Made by a program: the position numbers and the translations under genes. Under the pieces are notes generated by a model. That model was not told the DNA's origin. It saw only the letters and a program-made list of their open reading frames with translations, and did no database searches. Of a stretch of DNA of 41,238 nucleotides, positions 16,648 through 25,453 are shown piece after piece. The stretch lies in NCBI GenBank assembly GCA_016189905.1, contig JACPRP010000074.1, positions 1-41,238 on the forward strand, written 5' to 3'. This stretch comes from Chloroflexota bacterium (GTDB taxonomy: Bacteria > Chloroflexota > UBA6077 > FW602-bin22 > JACPRP01). Numbering within the stretch: position 1 is the first letter of the stretch; every line of letters starts with the position of its first letter.

Positions 16648-17211
16648 ATGCTAGAGATACGTTGGCATGGCCGAGGTGGGCAAGGCGCGGTGACCGCCGC
16701 CAAATTGCTCGCCTCCGCAGCCATGCGTGCGGGTAAGAACTTCCAGGCATTCCCTGAGTACGGTCCGGAACGGCGGGGCGCCCCGGTGCAGGCGTTTACC
16801 AGGATTGACGACGAGCCCATTCGCGTGTTTTCCGGAGTAGCGGAGCCCGATGTTGTCGTCGTATTGGATCCAAGCCTGATCGGCAAGGTTCCTCTAGCCA
16901 GCGGATTGTCCGACGAGGGCATACTGCTGGCTAACTTCGATGGCTCACCTCAGGAGCTGCGCGAGAAGGTGGGCATGGAGGGCGGCAAAGTATACTCCGT
17001 GAACGCCACGGCAATTGCCATGGAAACGATGGGTAAGGCGATCACCAATACGCCGATGGTCGGCGCACTGATGAAGGTCGCTGGTGCTTTGACGATCGAT
17101 CAGGTTATCGACGAGGTAAGGGCGATGTTTGGCGACAAGCTGAAGGCCAGTCTCGTCGACGCCAACGTGGAGGCGCTGAGGCGGGCTTACGAGGAGGTAA
17201 AAGGAGAATGA
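16648..17211 (+). CDS. porG: 2-oxoacid (pyruvate):ferredoxin oxidoreductase, gamma subunit
   Basis: 187 residues. The N-terminal IRWHGRGGQGAVTAAKLLA and the FPEYGPERRGAPVQAFTRID segment are diagnostic for the gamma subunit of 2-oxoacid:ferredoxin oxidoreductases. The complex oxidatively decarboxylates pyruvate with CoA to acetyl-CoA and reduces ferredoxin, or runs in reverse. AAGGAGG and GAGGGG upstream serve translation. The stop overlaps the ATG of the delta subunit (ATGA). Gene order gamma-delta-alpha-beta is that of the four-subunit archaeal and anaerobic bacterial type. Pyruvate is the most likely substrate, but related keto acids cannot be excluded. Confidence 0.93.
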   Translation: MLEIRWHGRGGQGAVTAAKLLASAAMRAGKNFQAFPEYGPERRGAPVQAFTRIDDEPIRVFSGVAEPDVVVVLDPSLIGKVPLASGLSDEGILLANFDGSPQELREKVGMEGGKVYSVNATAIAMETMGKAITNTPMVGALMKVAGALTIDQVIDEVRAMFGDKLKASLVDANVEALRRAYEEVKGE

Positions 17212-17621
17212 AAGCAAAGCAGAAAGCGGCGCCTCCGGCCGCGACGAAGGCTTTGGCGCCACAGGAGAAGCCAGGCTGGACCGACATTCCGATCGGGGCG
17301 GTGGTCGTGGAGGCCGGCAATGGCGTTAACTATCAGACCGGTGATTGGCGCTCGGAACGTCCGGTCGTCGATGTCGATAAATGCATCCACTGCCTGTTTT
17401 GCTGGGTGTTTTGTCCCGACAACGCGGTGGTGCTCCACAACGAGAAGTTCAAGAGCATCAACTACTATCATTGCAAGGGCTGCGGCATCTGCAGCGCCGA
17501 ATGCCCGGTTAAAGTGATCACGATGGTGGAGGAGGCCAAGGCGCAGAGCAACGCCAACGATAGCGGTGCGGCCGATGGCGACGGAAACCTATCACCTAAG
17601 GCAGTAGGGAAGGGAGGCTAA
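17208..17621 (+). CDS. porD: 2-oxoacid (pyruvate):ferredoxin oxidoreductase, delta (ferredoxin) subunit
   Basis: 137 residues with two [4Fe-4S] motifs: CIHCLFCWVFCP and CKGCGICSAECP. This is the ferredoxin-like subunit that carries electrons from the TPP/Fe-S core to free ferredoxin. It has a longer Ala/Lys/Pro-rich N-terminus (about 25 residues) and a charged C-terminal tail of about 30 residues compared with typical 90-105-residue PorD. The ATG overlaps the porG stop by four bases. Confidence 0.93.
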   Translation: MKAKQKAAPPAATKALAPQEKPGWTDIPIGAVVVEAGNGVNYQTGDWRSERPVVDVDKCIHCLFCWVFCPDNAVVLHNEKFKSINYYHCKGCGICSAECPVKVITMVEEAKAQSNANDSGAADGDGNLSPKAVGKGG

Positions 17622-17628
17622 TGGAGAA

Positions 17629-18867
17629 ATGGGCAAATTGATTGCCGCAACGGGTAATCAGGCCGTGGCTCAGGCGATGCGGCAGATCGATCCGCACGTC
17701 GTGGCTGCCTACCCTATCACGCCGCAGACGGATGTCGTCGAGGAGTTCGCGGCATTTGTGGCCGATGGGGTAGTCGCGACAGAGTTCGTGCCTGTCGAAA
17801 GCGAGCACAGCTCGATGAGCACGGTGATCGGAGCTTCCGCCGCGGGCGTTCGGGCGATGACGGCTACCTCTTCTCAGGGGCTCGCCTTGATGTGGGAGAT
17901 GCTTTACATCGCGGCGGGTCTCAGGCTGCCGATCGTCATGCCGGTGGCCAACAGGGCGCTTTCCGCGCCGATCAACATCCATGGCGACCAGAGCGATACT
18001 ATGGGCGCACGGGACTCAGGCTGGATTCAGCTTTACTGCAAGAATCAGCAAGAGGCTTACGATACGCTGATCCAGGCTATCAGGATTGCCGAGCACGACA
18101 GCGTTCGTCTGCCCGTGATGGTCTGCTACGACGGATTCATCGTCAGCCACTCGCTGGCGGGGATGGAGCTGTTGGAAGACGATCAGGTGAAGGCCTTTAT
18201 CGGCAAGCACAAGGCGCTGCACCCGCTGCTCGACACCAAGAATCCAGTCACTTACGGTCCGCTCGCTCTGTTCGACTACTACTTTGAGTTCCGAAGGCAG
18301 TTGGTCGAAGGTATGGCCAGGGCGGCCAACGTGATCGAGGAGGTTGCCGAGGAGTACGCGCGGCTTTCGGGCCGCTACTACGGCCGCTATGAGAAGTACA
18401 ACATGGACGATGCCGAGATCGGCGTGTTGGTCCTTGGCTCGGCGGCAAGCACCGCCGAGGTGGTCGTCGACGAGCTACGCGCGCAGGGCGTGAAAGCCGG
18501 GTTGCTGCGCTTGCGCTCGTTCCGTCCTTTCCCCAAGGCGGAACTGGCCAGAGAGCTGAGCCATCTCAAGGCGCTGTGCGTGCTGGATCGCGCGGACTCG
18601 CCGGGTGCGCTGGGTGGACCGGTCGGCGTCGAGGTGCGATCGGCGCTGCTCGAAAGCGCGAAGCGTCCGGCCGTGATCAACGGCATCTTTGGCCTCGGCG
18701 GCCGCGATACTACCGTCGATCTCATCACGACCGTCTATCATCGTCTGATGAAGATTGTCGACACCGGTACAGTCGACGAACCACTATTCTATCTTGGTGT
18801 GAGAGGAGGAAACAACAATGGCAGGGAACTTGAAGCAGCTATCCCACAAGCCAGAGCGACTCGTTAG
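17629..18867 (+). CDS. porA: 2-oxoacid (pyruvate):ferredoxin oxidoreductase, alpha subunit
   Basis: 412 residues. The N-terminal part has GNQAVAQAMRQIDPHVVAAYPITPQTDVVEEF and EHSSMSTVIGASAAGVRAMTATSSQG, the pyrimidine-domain signature of the alpha subunit. Its domain contributes to the TPP site together with PorB. GGGAGG at 17612-17617 precedes ATG 17629; another ATG at 17621 is out of frame. Its last 50 bases overlap the start of the beta subunit gene. The length is normal for the family. Confidence 0.95.
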   Translation: MGKLIAATGNQAVAQAMRQIDPHVVAAYPITPQTDVVEEFAAFVADGVVATEFVPVESEHSSMSTVIGASAAGVRAMTATSSQGLALMWEMLYIAAGLRLPIVMPVANRALSAPINIHGDQSDTMGARDSGWIQLYCKNQQEAYDTLIQAIRIAEHDSVRLPVMVCYDGFIVSHSLAGMELLEDDQVKAFIGKHKALHPLLDTKNPVTYGPLALFDYYFEFRRQLVEGMARAANVIEEVAEEYARLSGRYYGRYEKYNMDDAEIGVLVLGSAASTAEVVVDELRAQGVKAGLLRLRSFRPFPKAELARELSHLKALCVLDRADSPGALGGPVGVEVRSALLESAKRPAVINGIFGLGGRDTTVDLITTVYHRLMKIVDTGTVDEPLFYLGVRGGNNNGRELEAAIPQARATR

Positions 18868-19744
18868 CGGACACAGGATGTGCGCCGGCTGCGCCGCGCC
18901 GGTCCTGGTCAAACAGATCCTCTACGCCGTCGACGTGCCGGTGGTGATCGCCAATGCCACGTGCTGTCTCGAGGTGACGACTTCGGTCTATCCATATAGC
19001 AACTGGAAATGCTCCTGGATCCACAGCGCGTTCGAGAATACCTCGGCGACGATCGGTGGCGTCGAGGCCGCTTATCGAGCGATGAAGAAGCGTGGTGAGA
19101 TCGAAGAGGACGTACGATTTATGGCGATAGGAGGCGATGGCGGCACTTTTGACATCGGCCTGCAATCGCTCTCGGGCGCGTTGGAGCGCGGACACAGATT
19201 CGTGTATGTCTGCTATGACAACGAGGCGTACATGAACACTGGTATTCAGCGCTCGAGCGCCACGCCACTCGGCGCCTGGACGACCACGTCGCCGGTCGGG
19301 ACGGCGATCGCCGGCAAGACGCGGCCGCGAAAGGACCTGACCAAGATCGTGGCGGCGCACCACATACCATACGTCGCCCAGGCGTCGCCGAGCAACTGGA
19401 AAGACCTCACGACCAAAGCGGAGAAGGCTTTCAACGTCGACGGCCCGGCCTTCCTGAACGTGATCTCGCCGTGTGTCCCTGGATGGAAATACGAGCCTGA
19501 GCTGACGATCAAGCTGGCCAAGATGGCCGTGGACACCTGCTACTGGCCCCTGTACGAGATCGAAAACGGCCAGTACAAGGTGAACTACAAGCCGAAGGAA
19601 AAGAAGCCGCTGGTCGAATGGTTGAAGCCGCAAGGCAGATTCAAGCACCTGTTGGCCCCTGAGAACAAGCATTTGCTCGACGAGCTCCAGTCACAGGTGG
19701 ACCGCGAATGGGAAGAGCTGCTCAAGAATGCGGGCGAATCCTGA
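18818..19744 (+). CDS. porB: 2-oxoacid (pyruvate):ferredoxin oxidoreductase, beta subunit
   Basis: 308 residues carrying the TPP pyrophosphate motif GDGGTFDIGLQSLSGALERG followed about 16 residues later by CYDNEAYMNTG. Cysteines in MCAGCAAPV and NATCCLEV are the expected [4Fe-4S] ligands of the beta subunit. The ATG is preceded by GAGGAGGA at 18803-18810, inside porA, and overlaps porA by 50 bp; the good ribosome-binding site supports this start. A hairpin follows the gene. This completes the complex. Confidence 0.95.
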   Translation: MAGNLKQLSHKPERLVSGHRMCAGCAAPVLVKQILYAVDVPVVIANATCCLEVTTSVYPYSNWKCSWIHSAFENTSATIGGVEAAYRAMKKRGEIEEDVRFMAIGGDGGTFDIGLQSLSGALERGHRFVYVCYDNEAYMNTGIQRSSATPLGAWTTTSPVGTAIAGKTRPRKDLTKIVAAHHIPYVAQASPSNWKDLTTKAEKAFNVDGPAFLNVISPCVPGWKYEPELTIKLAKMAVDTCYWPLYEIENGQYKVNYKPKEKKPLVEWLKPQGRFKHLLAPENKHLLDELQSQVDREWEELLKNAGES

Positions 19745-19780
19745 TTCATCTGGTCGGGTTAATAACAGATAAGCGCAAGG

Positions 19781-19814
19781 CGGGGCGGGCCGAGAGGTCT
19801 GCCCCGTCTCCTTT
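19781..19814 (+). terminator. Intrinsic terminator of porGDAB
   Basis: CGGGGCGGGCC pairs with GGTCTGCCCCG (two G-U pairs in the plus-strand RNA) across a GAGA tetraloop, followed by TCTCCTTT. It lies 37 bases after the porB stop and just before the convergent thioesterase gene end, so it may serve both directions. Confidence 0.75.
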
Positions 19815-19825
19815 GGTATCGGTAA

Positions 19826-20281
19826 TTAGTCTCCCCACTCGTGCTTTACCAGCGTGTTCTGCCCCTTCAGCACGGCGCAGGTGGTCAGGGCTTTGGCTAT
19901 CAGTCGGCCGTCTTCGGTTCGGGCCTCCATCTCTGACAGGACCAGGGTGCGTCCTCGATGGACGACGCGCCCCTCGGCGATCATCTTGTCGCCGGCCTTG
20001 ACCGCGCTGAGGAAGTTGACCTTGATCTCCGCCGTGATCAGCTCGTCTTCGAGGTCGAGCGCTGACAGGCCTGCGAGTGCGCCGACGGAATCCAGCGCGG
20101 ACACGATTGCCCCACCGTGTACCACGCGGCCAGGGTGATGATGCTTCTCCTCAGCCGGGAGCATCAGGCGGCAGTACCCCTCGCGCATCTCTATGACCTC
20201 AATTCCTAGCAGCCTGTAGTATGGCGACGTGTTGCACATCTCGATGATTGCCTGGCAACGTTCCAGACGCTTGTCTAACAT
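19826..20281 (-). CDS. PaaI-like hotdog-fold thioesterase
   Basis: 151 residues with the single hotdog fold of the PaaI group: an N-terminal helix region, HHHPGRVVHGGAIVSALDSVGALAG (the HGG element and central helix), then KVNFLSAVKAGDKMIAEG. Members hydrolyse acyl-CoA, often of aromatic or hydroxylated acids. AGGAGGAATT precedes the ATG, and the gene follows murJ by 9 bases on the same strand, so it is probably the last gene of that operon. The link to murJ is not obvious; an acyl-CoA role would suit the rest of the window. Confidence 0.85.
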   Translation of the reverse strand: MLDKRLERCQAIIEMCNTSPYYRLLGIEVIEMREGYCRLMLPAEEKHHHPGRVVHGGAIVSALDSVGALAGLSALDLEDELITAEIKVNFLSAVKAGDKMIAEGRVVHRGRTLVLSEMEARTEDGRLIAKALTTCAVLKGQNTLVKHEWGD

Positions 20282-20290
20282 AATTCCTCC

Positions 20291-21877
20291 TTAAGTTGGT
20301 TTGTAACCGAGTTTGGATCGCAAGGCGTGCAGCCAGAATGTGGCCTCCTCGGCGCGCAGGAGGGACAGCGTCGCGCCGTAAGCGATGGCGCAAACCAGCG
20401 CGATGCCGAACAGGTACGAAGCTTCTCCCTGCAGCGATCCCACGTCGAAGTAAGCCACAAAGAAAGGATTGAGCGCGTAGTAGGCCGCGGCCATCACCAG
20501 CGCGCTCGCCGCGGACTTGGCCAATGTCCTCATCAGCCCGTATCCGGCAAGGCTGCCGATGGCCTTTTGCAGGAGAACGAAAAGGACCACCGCGTGCAGC
20601 GAGTTCTGAATCGTGTTGGCGAGGGCGAGCCCGGCCAGGCCCATCGGACCCATCAGCGAAAGGCCGCTGGCCAGATAGGCCGCCACCCCAAGAACGCCGA
20701 CGAGCATCGGCGTCATCGTGTTCTTACGGGCGTAGAAAGCGAATATGAGCAGTTGGTCGACCGCGACGAACGGCAATTGGGGCGCGTAGAAAAGGAACGC
20801 CAGGGCGGTCCTCTCGGTTCCGTAGGCGCCAAACACCCCGTGCTCGAAGAGCAGACGGATGATCGGCGTGCGCAAAAGGACAAGGCCGACGGCGGCTGGG
20901 ATTATCGCGATGAGCGCCAGCCTGATCCCCATAACCAGCGTCCGCTTGTAGGAATCCATCGCCTCTTTGCCCGCCGATGAATCCGCGGCGATGACGCCGT
21001 GCCTGGAGAGCGTGGGCAATATGGCGAAAGACATAGCGGTGACGGCCAGCCCCAACGGCAACTGGATGAGGGTGGTGGCAAAGCGCATGACTGCTATGCT
21101 ATCCTCGCCGGTGTGCGACGCGAGATTTCTGTCGATGATCACGCCGATCTGCGACACGACAAGCCCGAGCGCCACCGGCGCGTAAAGCCTGGTGATGCGC
21201 CTGAGCGCCGGATGGCGCAGATCCAGCGAGAACGAGATTGGGATCCTTCTCAGGGCCGGTAACTGCAAGACGATCTGGGCGAAGGCGCCGAACACCACGC
21301 CGAGGACGAGGCTGCTGGGCCCGAGGAAAGACGACAGCAGCACGGCGAGCAGTATGATGCCGCCGTTATACGCCGCAACGGAAAATGCGGGGTAGGTGAA
21401 CATCTGCTGGGAGTATAAGAGCGCGGTAGTGATCCCGGAGATGCCCAGAAAGATAACGGCGGGCAACACGATTCGTACGAGCGTCAGGGCTTCTTGTTGG
21501 GCGCCGGCGCTCAGGCCCCCCGCCATCACGGCGACGATTTGCGGCGCCACCAGCTCCAGGACGGCGACAGTGGGTACGAGCAAGATGAGCGCCCCGACCA
21601 GCACCGTTCCGGCGATCTTCCCAAGCTCTTTTCTTGAGCCATCCCCTCCGTAGTCGGAGAACACGGGAATCAACGCCGCGCTGATGGCGCCCTGAATCAG
21701 GAGGTCGTAGACCATGGTGGGAACGGTGATGGCTGTGACGAAGGCTGAGGTCGTGCCCGTCGGGCCGAAAAGCCCGGCGATCACCTGCTCACGCACGAGG
21801 CCGAGCAGTCTGCTGAGCGCGCTGCCGATCATCAATATGGTTGCGGCGGTGAGGATCTTCGATCGCGGGCCCGTCAT
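20291..21877 (-). CDS. murJ: Lipid II flippase MurJ (MviN)
   Basis: 528 residues with about 14 hydrophobic segments, the size of MurJ, which moves lipid II across the membrane for peptidoglycan synthesis. The N-terminal [19 protein letters not shown] and the [16 protein letters not shown] region are typical of MviN/MurJ. Internal [17 protein letters not shown] and [16 protein letters not shown] are also characteristic. The ATG overlaps the stop of the nucleotidyltransferase gene by four bases (ATGA). Presence of murJ indicates either peptidoglycan or another lipid-linked cell-envelope polymer. Confidence 0.93.
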   Translation of the reverse strand: MTGPRSKILTAATILMIGSALSRLLGLVREQVIAGLFGPTGTTSAFVTAITVPTMVYDLLIQGAISAALIPVFSDYGGDGSRKELGKIAGTVLVGALILLVPTVAVLELVAPQIVAVMAGGLSAGAQQEALTLVRIVLPAVIFLGISGITTALLYSQQMFTYPAFSVAAYNGGIILLAVLLSSFLGPSSLVLGVVFGAFAQIVLQLPALRRIPISFSLDLRHPALRRITRLYAPVALGLVVSQIGVIIDRNLASHTGEDSIAVMRFATTLIQLPLGLAVTAMSFAILPTLSRHGVIAADSSAGKEAMDSYKRTLVMGIRLALIAIIPAAVGLVLLRTPIIRLLFEHGVFGAYGTERTALAFLFYAPQLPFVAVDQLLIFAFYARKNTMTPMLVGVLGVAAYLASGLSLMGPMGLAGLALANTIQNSLHAVVLFVLLQKAIGSLAGYGLMRTLAKSAASALVMAAAYYALNPFFVAYFDVGSLQGEASYLFGIALVCAIAYGATLSLLRAEEATFWLHALRSKLGYKPT

Positions 21878-22386
21878 TTCTTGCCGTATCTTTCCACGAT
21901 GATGTCGATCAAATCCGTGGTGGAGCGATCCGGCTGCAGTGGGAGGATGGCCACCTTCCCGCCGTACTGGCCGACGATTCTGGCCTCTGGGAGATCCTTT
22001 TCCGGTCGATCGCGGCGGTTTCTAGCTGTTGCATTGCGCGGCGGCGCGGGAGCGTAGTCGCCGCCCTTGGCGTAGACGTCGGGCTTGAGTTTCGCGACCA
22101 GTTGCTCGGCGGTAGCCTCGGCGAAGAGAACGACGTGGTCCACGCAGGCCAACGCGGCCAGGACCTCCGCCCGCTCAGCCTCGGGAACCAGCGGGCGCTT
22201 CTCCCCTTTGAGCTCGCGTACGGAGGCATCGCTATTGAGGCCGACGATAAGGTAATCGCCAAGCTCACGGGCCTGGCGCAAATAGCGCACGTGCCCGACG
22301 TGCAGGATGTCGAAGCACCCGTTCGTCAAGACGACCGTCTTCCCTTCGGCGCGCCTGCGCTGCCTGACGTCTAGCATTTCATCCAA
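21874..22386 (-). CDS. RfaE2/HldE C-terminal-like nucleotidyltransferase
   Basis: 170 residues of the cytidylyltransferase-like superfamily. The segment [33 protein letters not shown] contains the HxGH motif (His29, His32), and AKGGDY follows. The resemblance is to the stand-alone adenylyltransferase part of HldE, which makes ADP-heptose from heptose 1-phosphate. An extra stretch of about 17 residues rich in Arg and Pro (about 113-129) interrupts the normal DY-to-LPEA join. It begins the operon with murJ and the thioesterase. Because Chloroflexota generally lack LPS, heptose may serve another glycan; other sugar or polyol phosphates are possible substrates. Confidence 0.82.
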   Translation of the reverse strand: MDEMLDVRQRRRAEGKTVVLTNGCFDILHVGHVRYLRQARELGDYLIVGLNSDASVRELKGEKRPLVPEAERAEVLAALACVDHVVLFAEATAEQLVAKLKPDVYAKGGDYAPAPPRNATARNRRDRPEKDLPEARIVGQYGGKVAILPLQPDRSTTDLIDIIVERYGKK

Positions 22387-22401
22387 TCTCAGTATCTTCC
22401 G

Positions 22402-22519
22402 CTCCGTGTCTCCTACCTCCGTGTTGAACGTTCCCCTACCCCATGATCAAAGAAGGCGTCTACCAAAAAGAGCCCATAAAGACTCTCCGTGCCTCCGTGT
22501 CTCCGTGTTGAACGCTCCC
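22402..22519. repeat. CTCCGTG short-repeat region with a 19-bp direct repeat
   Basis: CTCCGTG occurs at 22402, 22417, 22485, 22493 and 22501, the last three at 8-bp spacing. CTCCGTGTTGAACG(T/C)TCCC occurs at 22417-22435 and again at 22501-22519. It fills most of the 138-bp gap between the nucleotidyltransferase and M20 genes. Similar CTCCGTG-rich intergenic words occur in many bacterial genomes, and I cannot assign a role. Confidence 0.7.
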
Positions 22520-22524
22520 GGTCT

Positions 22525-23898
22525 TCAACAACAAAACCGCCTGACGATGTTATACAACACTCGCGTGCCAAAAAGCACGTTTTCCACCGAAACCCGCTCG
22601 TCGCGGCCGTGGATCATCTCGGTGACGGCGATATCTGGCGACTGTCGCATCGGCGCGAAACCGTAGACGCGTACACCCGCGGCCGCCAGGTATTTCGAGT
22701 CCGTGCCGGCGGCGAGCATAAACGGCACCACGACTGAGCCTGGGTCCTCTTCGACGACGACGGCTTGAATCGCACGGAATAGCTCGTCATCAGGGTCAAT
22801 CTCGTAACCCGGCGCGTCGAGGCTCACCTCGATGTCTACCGCGTTGCCCAGGGCCTTCCGAACCTGGCGGATGAACCTCTCGCTGGTTTGTCCTGGAAGC
22901 ATCCGACCGTCGATCTCCGCCTCCGCTGTCGAGGGGACGACGTTGATCATTGCCCCACTCCTGATAACTGTCGGCGTGGCGGTATCGTGGAGCATAGCGT
23001 AGAGCATATTGGCGATCGTGCTGTCTTTGACGACGTGTGGCAGGAGAATAGGAAACAGCCAGCGATTGAGCAGGCCGCGGCCGAGGAGGGATGCGGGGAA
23101 TCGCTGGGACCGCGCGAGGACCCTGACGAACTCCTTCGTGGTGTTTGTCGCGCGCATTTCCATTCTGGTCCGACTCATTCGCTCGACGGCGCGGGCCACG
23201 ATCACCGCTGGATTGTCTGGCCGAGGCAACGCGGCATGGCTGGCTCGCCCTTGAGCGCGAATGCGCAGCCAACAGTTCCCTTTTTCGGCGGTCTGGCAAA
23301 CGTAGTGGCGCCGCCCGCCCAGCACAACGCCGACCCCGCCGCCCTCGTTGATGGCATACTCACACTCCAGGAGCTGTCTATGGTGCAGCGCAAGCCACCC
23401 CAATCCCAGCTTGCCGCCGGCCTCCTCGTCGGCGGTGGCGGCGAGAATGACATCACGCTTGAGTCTGGCCCCCTCCCTCTTGAGGAGCAGCATCGTCATC
23501 AACTGAATCACCGTGAGAAACTTGCAATCGAGCGCGCCGCGTCCTCTGACTTCGCCAGCGACAACATCGCCGGCGAAAGGCGGAAAAGACCACTCTGCGG
23601 CATCCGCCGGAACCACGTCTAGGTGAGATAGCAGCAGTAGAGGTCGAGCCTCGCCTGCGCCACGCAGGCGAGCGATCAGGTTGCCCCGATGGACGGATGA
23701 CTCCACGACCTGCGCTTCGATGCCCTCTCTGGCGAGTATGTCGCGCAAAAAATGGGCGGCGGGCAGTTCGTTGCCAGGGGGGTTTGAGGTATCGAACTTG
23801 ATCAGACTGCTGAGATAGCGCACCGCCTCATCGTGGATCAGGTCCCAACGCAGCGCTTGCAAACTACGCACCTCAATATGGTGGCTGTTCTGAGACAT
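22525..23898 (-). CDS. M20 family metallopeptidase / amidohydrolase
   Basis: 457 residues from ATG 23898; a TTG at 23952 would add 18 unlikely residues. It has the M20 di-zinc catalytic features: SHLDVVPAD (His92, Asp94), RGALDCK (bridging Asp124) and the ATADEEAGG catalytic Glu pair (158/159). A dimerisation insert of normal size lies in the middle. Members cleave dipeptides, N-acyl amino acids or N-carbamoyl compounds, acting in the cytoplasm; this sequence looks most like the carboxypeptidase/acetylornithine deacetylase-type M20 branch. It is divergent from the RidA-family gene, with 235 bases between. Confidence 0.9.
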   Translation of the reverse strand: MSQNSHHIEVRSLQALRWDLIHDEAVRYLSSLIKFDTSNPPGNELPAAHFLRDILAREGIEAQVVESSVHRGNLIARLRGAGEARPLLLLSHLDVVPADAAEWSFPPFAGDVVAGEVRGRGALDCKFLTVIQLMTMLLLKREGARLKRDVILAATADEEAGGKLGLGWLALHHRQLLECEYAINEGGGVGVVLGGRRHYVCQTAEKGNCWLRIRAQGRASHAALPRPDNPAVIVARAVERMSRTRMEMRATNTTKEFVRVLARSQRFPASLLGRGLLNRWLFPILLPHVVKDSTIANMLYAMLHDTATPTVIRSGAMINVVPSTAEAEIDGRMLPGQTSERFIRQVRKALGNAVDIEVSLDAPGYEIDPDDELFRAIQAVVVEEDPGSVVVPFMLAAGTDSKYLAAAGVRVYGFAPMRQSPDIAVTEMIHGRDERVSVENVLFGTRVLYNIVRRFCC

Positions 23899-24133
23899 CT
23901 TAACACCAGGCTTTGAGCTTGTCAAAGGCAGGCTGATAAAAATGCTTGACAAGCTTAGGGAAGAAGGGTAGCATGCATATCGTAAACAGCGCCTGCTCGC
24001 TCTTCGCCCCGATGTTGGGTTGCGCCGGCGATGTGGTCGATGGTCCCTGGCTTTCCCGCGCGATCTGGATGTTCGACGTCATTACCGACGCCGAGCTCGG
24101 TAACTCTCAATCTTCACCCTCAGGAGGCGCTCT

Positions 24134-24517
24134 ATGGCAAAAGAGTTTATCAATCCCCCCACTGTCCACAGGGGCGGAACCTATTCGCACGCCGTCAAGG
24201 TAGGCAACACCATATATGTGTCGGGCCAGGTGGGGCGTGGCCCTGACGGCAACGTCGTGTCGGGCGGCTTCGCGGCTCAGGCCGAGCGGGCTTTTGAGAA
24301 TCTGCGCCTGGTGCTGGAGGCAGCCGGGGCGACGACGAACGACGTCGTCAAGCTCAACACGTTTCTGACGGACATGGCCAACAAGCCGACTTACAACGAG
24401 GTCAGGAGCCGATACTTCACGGCATCGGTGCCCCCCTCGTCTACTCTTCTCGAGATCTCGGGTCTGGCTGATCCTCTTTATATGATCGAGGTTGAGGCTG
24501 TCGCCGTTGTCGAGTAA
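24134..24517 (+). CDS. RidA family protein lacking the catalytic arginine
   Basis: 127 residues of the YjgF/YER057c/UK114 fold. AGGAGG lies 7 bases before the ATG. Family segments are AVKVGNTIYVSGQVG, VVKLNTFLTDMANKPTYNEV and MIEVEAVAVV. RidA proteins form trimers and hydrolyse reactive enamine/imine intermediates, with an arginine (R105 in E. coli) binding the carboxylate. Here the equivalent segment reads VPPSSTLLEI, so the Arg is replaced by Ser (about residue 102 or 103). That places it outside the classic deaminase group; other RidA subgroups have different or unknown roles. It is divergent from the M20 gene. Confidence 0.88.
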   Translation: MAKEFINPPTVHRGGTYSHAVKVGNTIYVSGQVGRGPDGNVVSGGFAAQAERAFENLRLVLEAAGATTNDVVKLNTFLTDMANKPTYNEVRSRYFTASVPPSSTLLEISGLADPLYMIEVEAVAVVE

Positions 24518-24724
24518 GTTCTTGGGGTGAACCACAAACCCGCGGGGAGACCTTTGCTAATTTCCCCAACCACCTCCGCGGAGAGCTTAGTCTCTCTTGC
24601 CGGGATCGGTACGCCCTATGTCTACAGCCCCATCCGTTTATCCGTTCCTGTATCCGTTGCAGCCCTGACGGACATCCCAATGAATTTCCGCAATTTCGCG
24701 TACACTACTTTTAGGCTAGCCAGC

Positions 24725-24753
24725 TTGTAAGGGATAGACATAAGTGTTAAAAT
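24725..24753 (+). promoter_or_regulatory. Promoter upstream of Yip1-family gene
   Basis: TTGTAA (24725-24730), a 17-base spacer and TAAAAT (24748-24753). It gives a leader of about 110 bases before the Yip1-type gene. It lies in the 351-bp gap 24518-24868, where I see no coding sequence or clear terminator; the only other feature is ATCCGTT repeated three times near 24628-24658. Confidence 0.5.
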
Positions 24754-24868
24754 GGCATCAAGCAGGCAATGCAGGCATGGGCCGATTGGAGGTCGGTTGG
24801 GAGCGGTTAGGGCCGTAATCTGGGACACTGGCGGTTAGTCACCAAAATAAAAAGTGGAGGGTGCTCAG

Positions 24869-25447
24869 ATGGAACAGACCGGGGCTAACACAATTGTTGA
24901 CAGGATGATCAGGGCGGCCAAACTGGAGAACGCACTCTACGACGAGGTCGAGCGAGACAAGAACGCTACTGGCCAGGCATTGACTGTCGTCGTGATCGTC
25001 GCCCTCGCCAGCGGCATCGGTAGTGCGCTGGCAGGGATCATTGGCAGAGCCGGCATCGGTGCGGCGATCGGCGGCTTCATCGTCGGGATCATAATGGCTC
25101 TGATCGGCTGGGCTATCTGGTCTTTCGTCACGTACTGGGTCGGAACGAGCCTGTTCGGCGGCACGGCGACCTACGGTGAGCTGCTGCGCGCGGTTGGCTT
25201 CGCCTACACCCCCAACGTACTCGGCATTCTCTCCTTCATCCCTGGCGTCGGCCCTCTCATTGCGTTCGTCGGCTCGATCTGGGCGCTGGTCGCCGGCGTG
25301 GTCGCCGTTCGCCAGGCGCTGGATTTCGACACGGGCAAGGCGATCATCACGGCGATAATCGGCTGGATAATCCTAATGATCGTCGTCGTGGTGATCGGCG
25401 GCATGTTCGCTGCTATCATAGGGCTAGGCTCGGCGGTTGTGCGGTAG
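24869..25447 (+). CDS. Yip1-family membrane protein
   Basis: 192 residues from ATG 24869, preceded by GGAGG at 24856-24860. An N-terminal cytoplasmic part of about 30 residues is followed by five hydrophobic segments with Gly-rich turns. The conserved LLRAVGFAYTPNVLGILSFIPGVGPLIAFVGSIWALVAGVVAVRQALD segment is typical of bacterial YIP1 (PF04893-like) proteins. The role of these proteins in bacteria is unknown. The convergent gene begins after 6 bases, with no hairpin visible between. Confidence 0.82.
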   Translation: MEQTGANTIVDRMIRAAKLENALYDEVERDKNATGQALTVVVIVALASGIGSALAGIIGRAGIGAAIGGFIVGIIMALIGWAIWSFVTYWVGTSLFGGTATYGELLRAVGFAYTPNVLGILSFIPGVGPLIAFVGSIWALVAGVVAVRQALDFDTGKAIITAIIGWIILMIVVVVIGGMFAAIIGLGSAVVR

Positions 25448-25453
25448 GGAATC

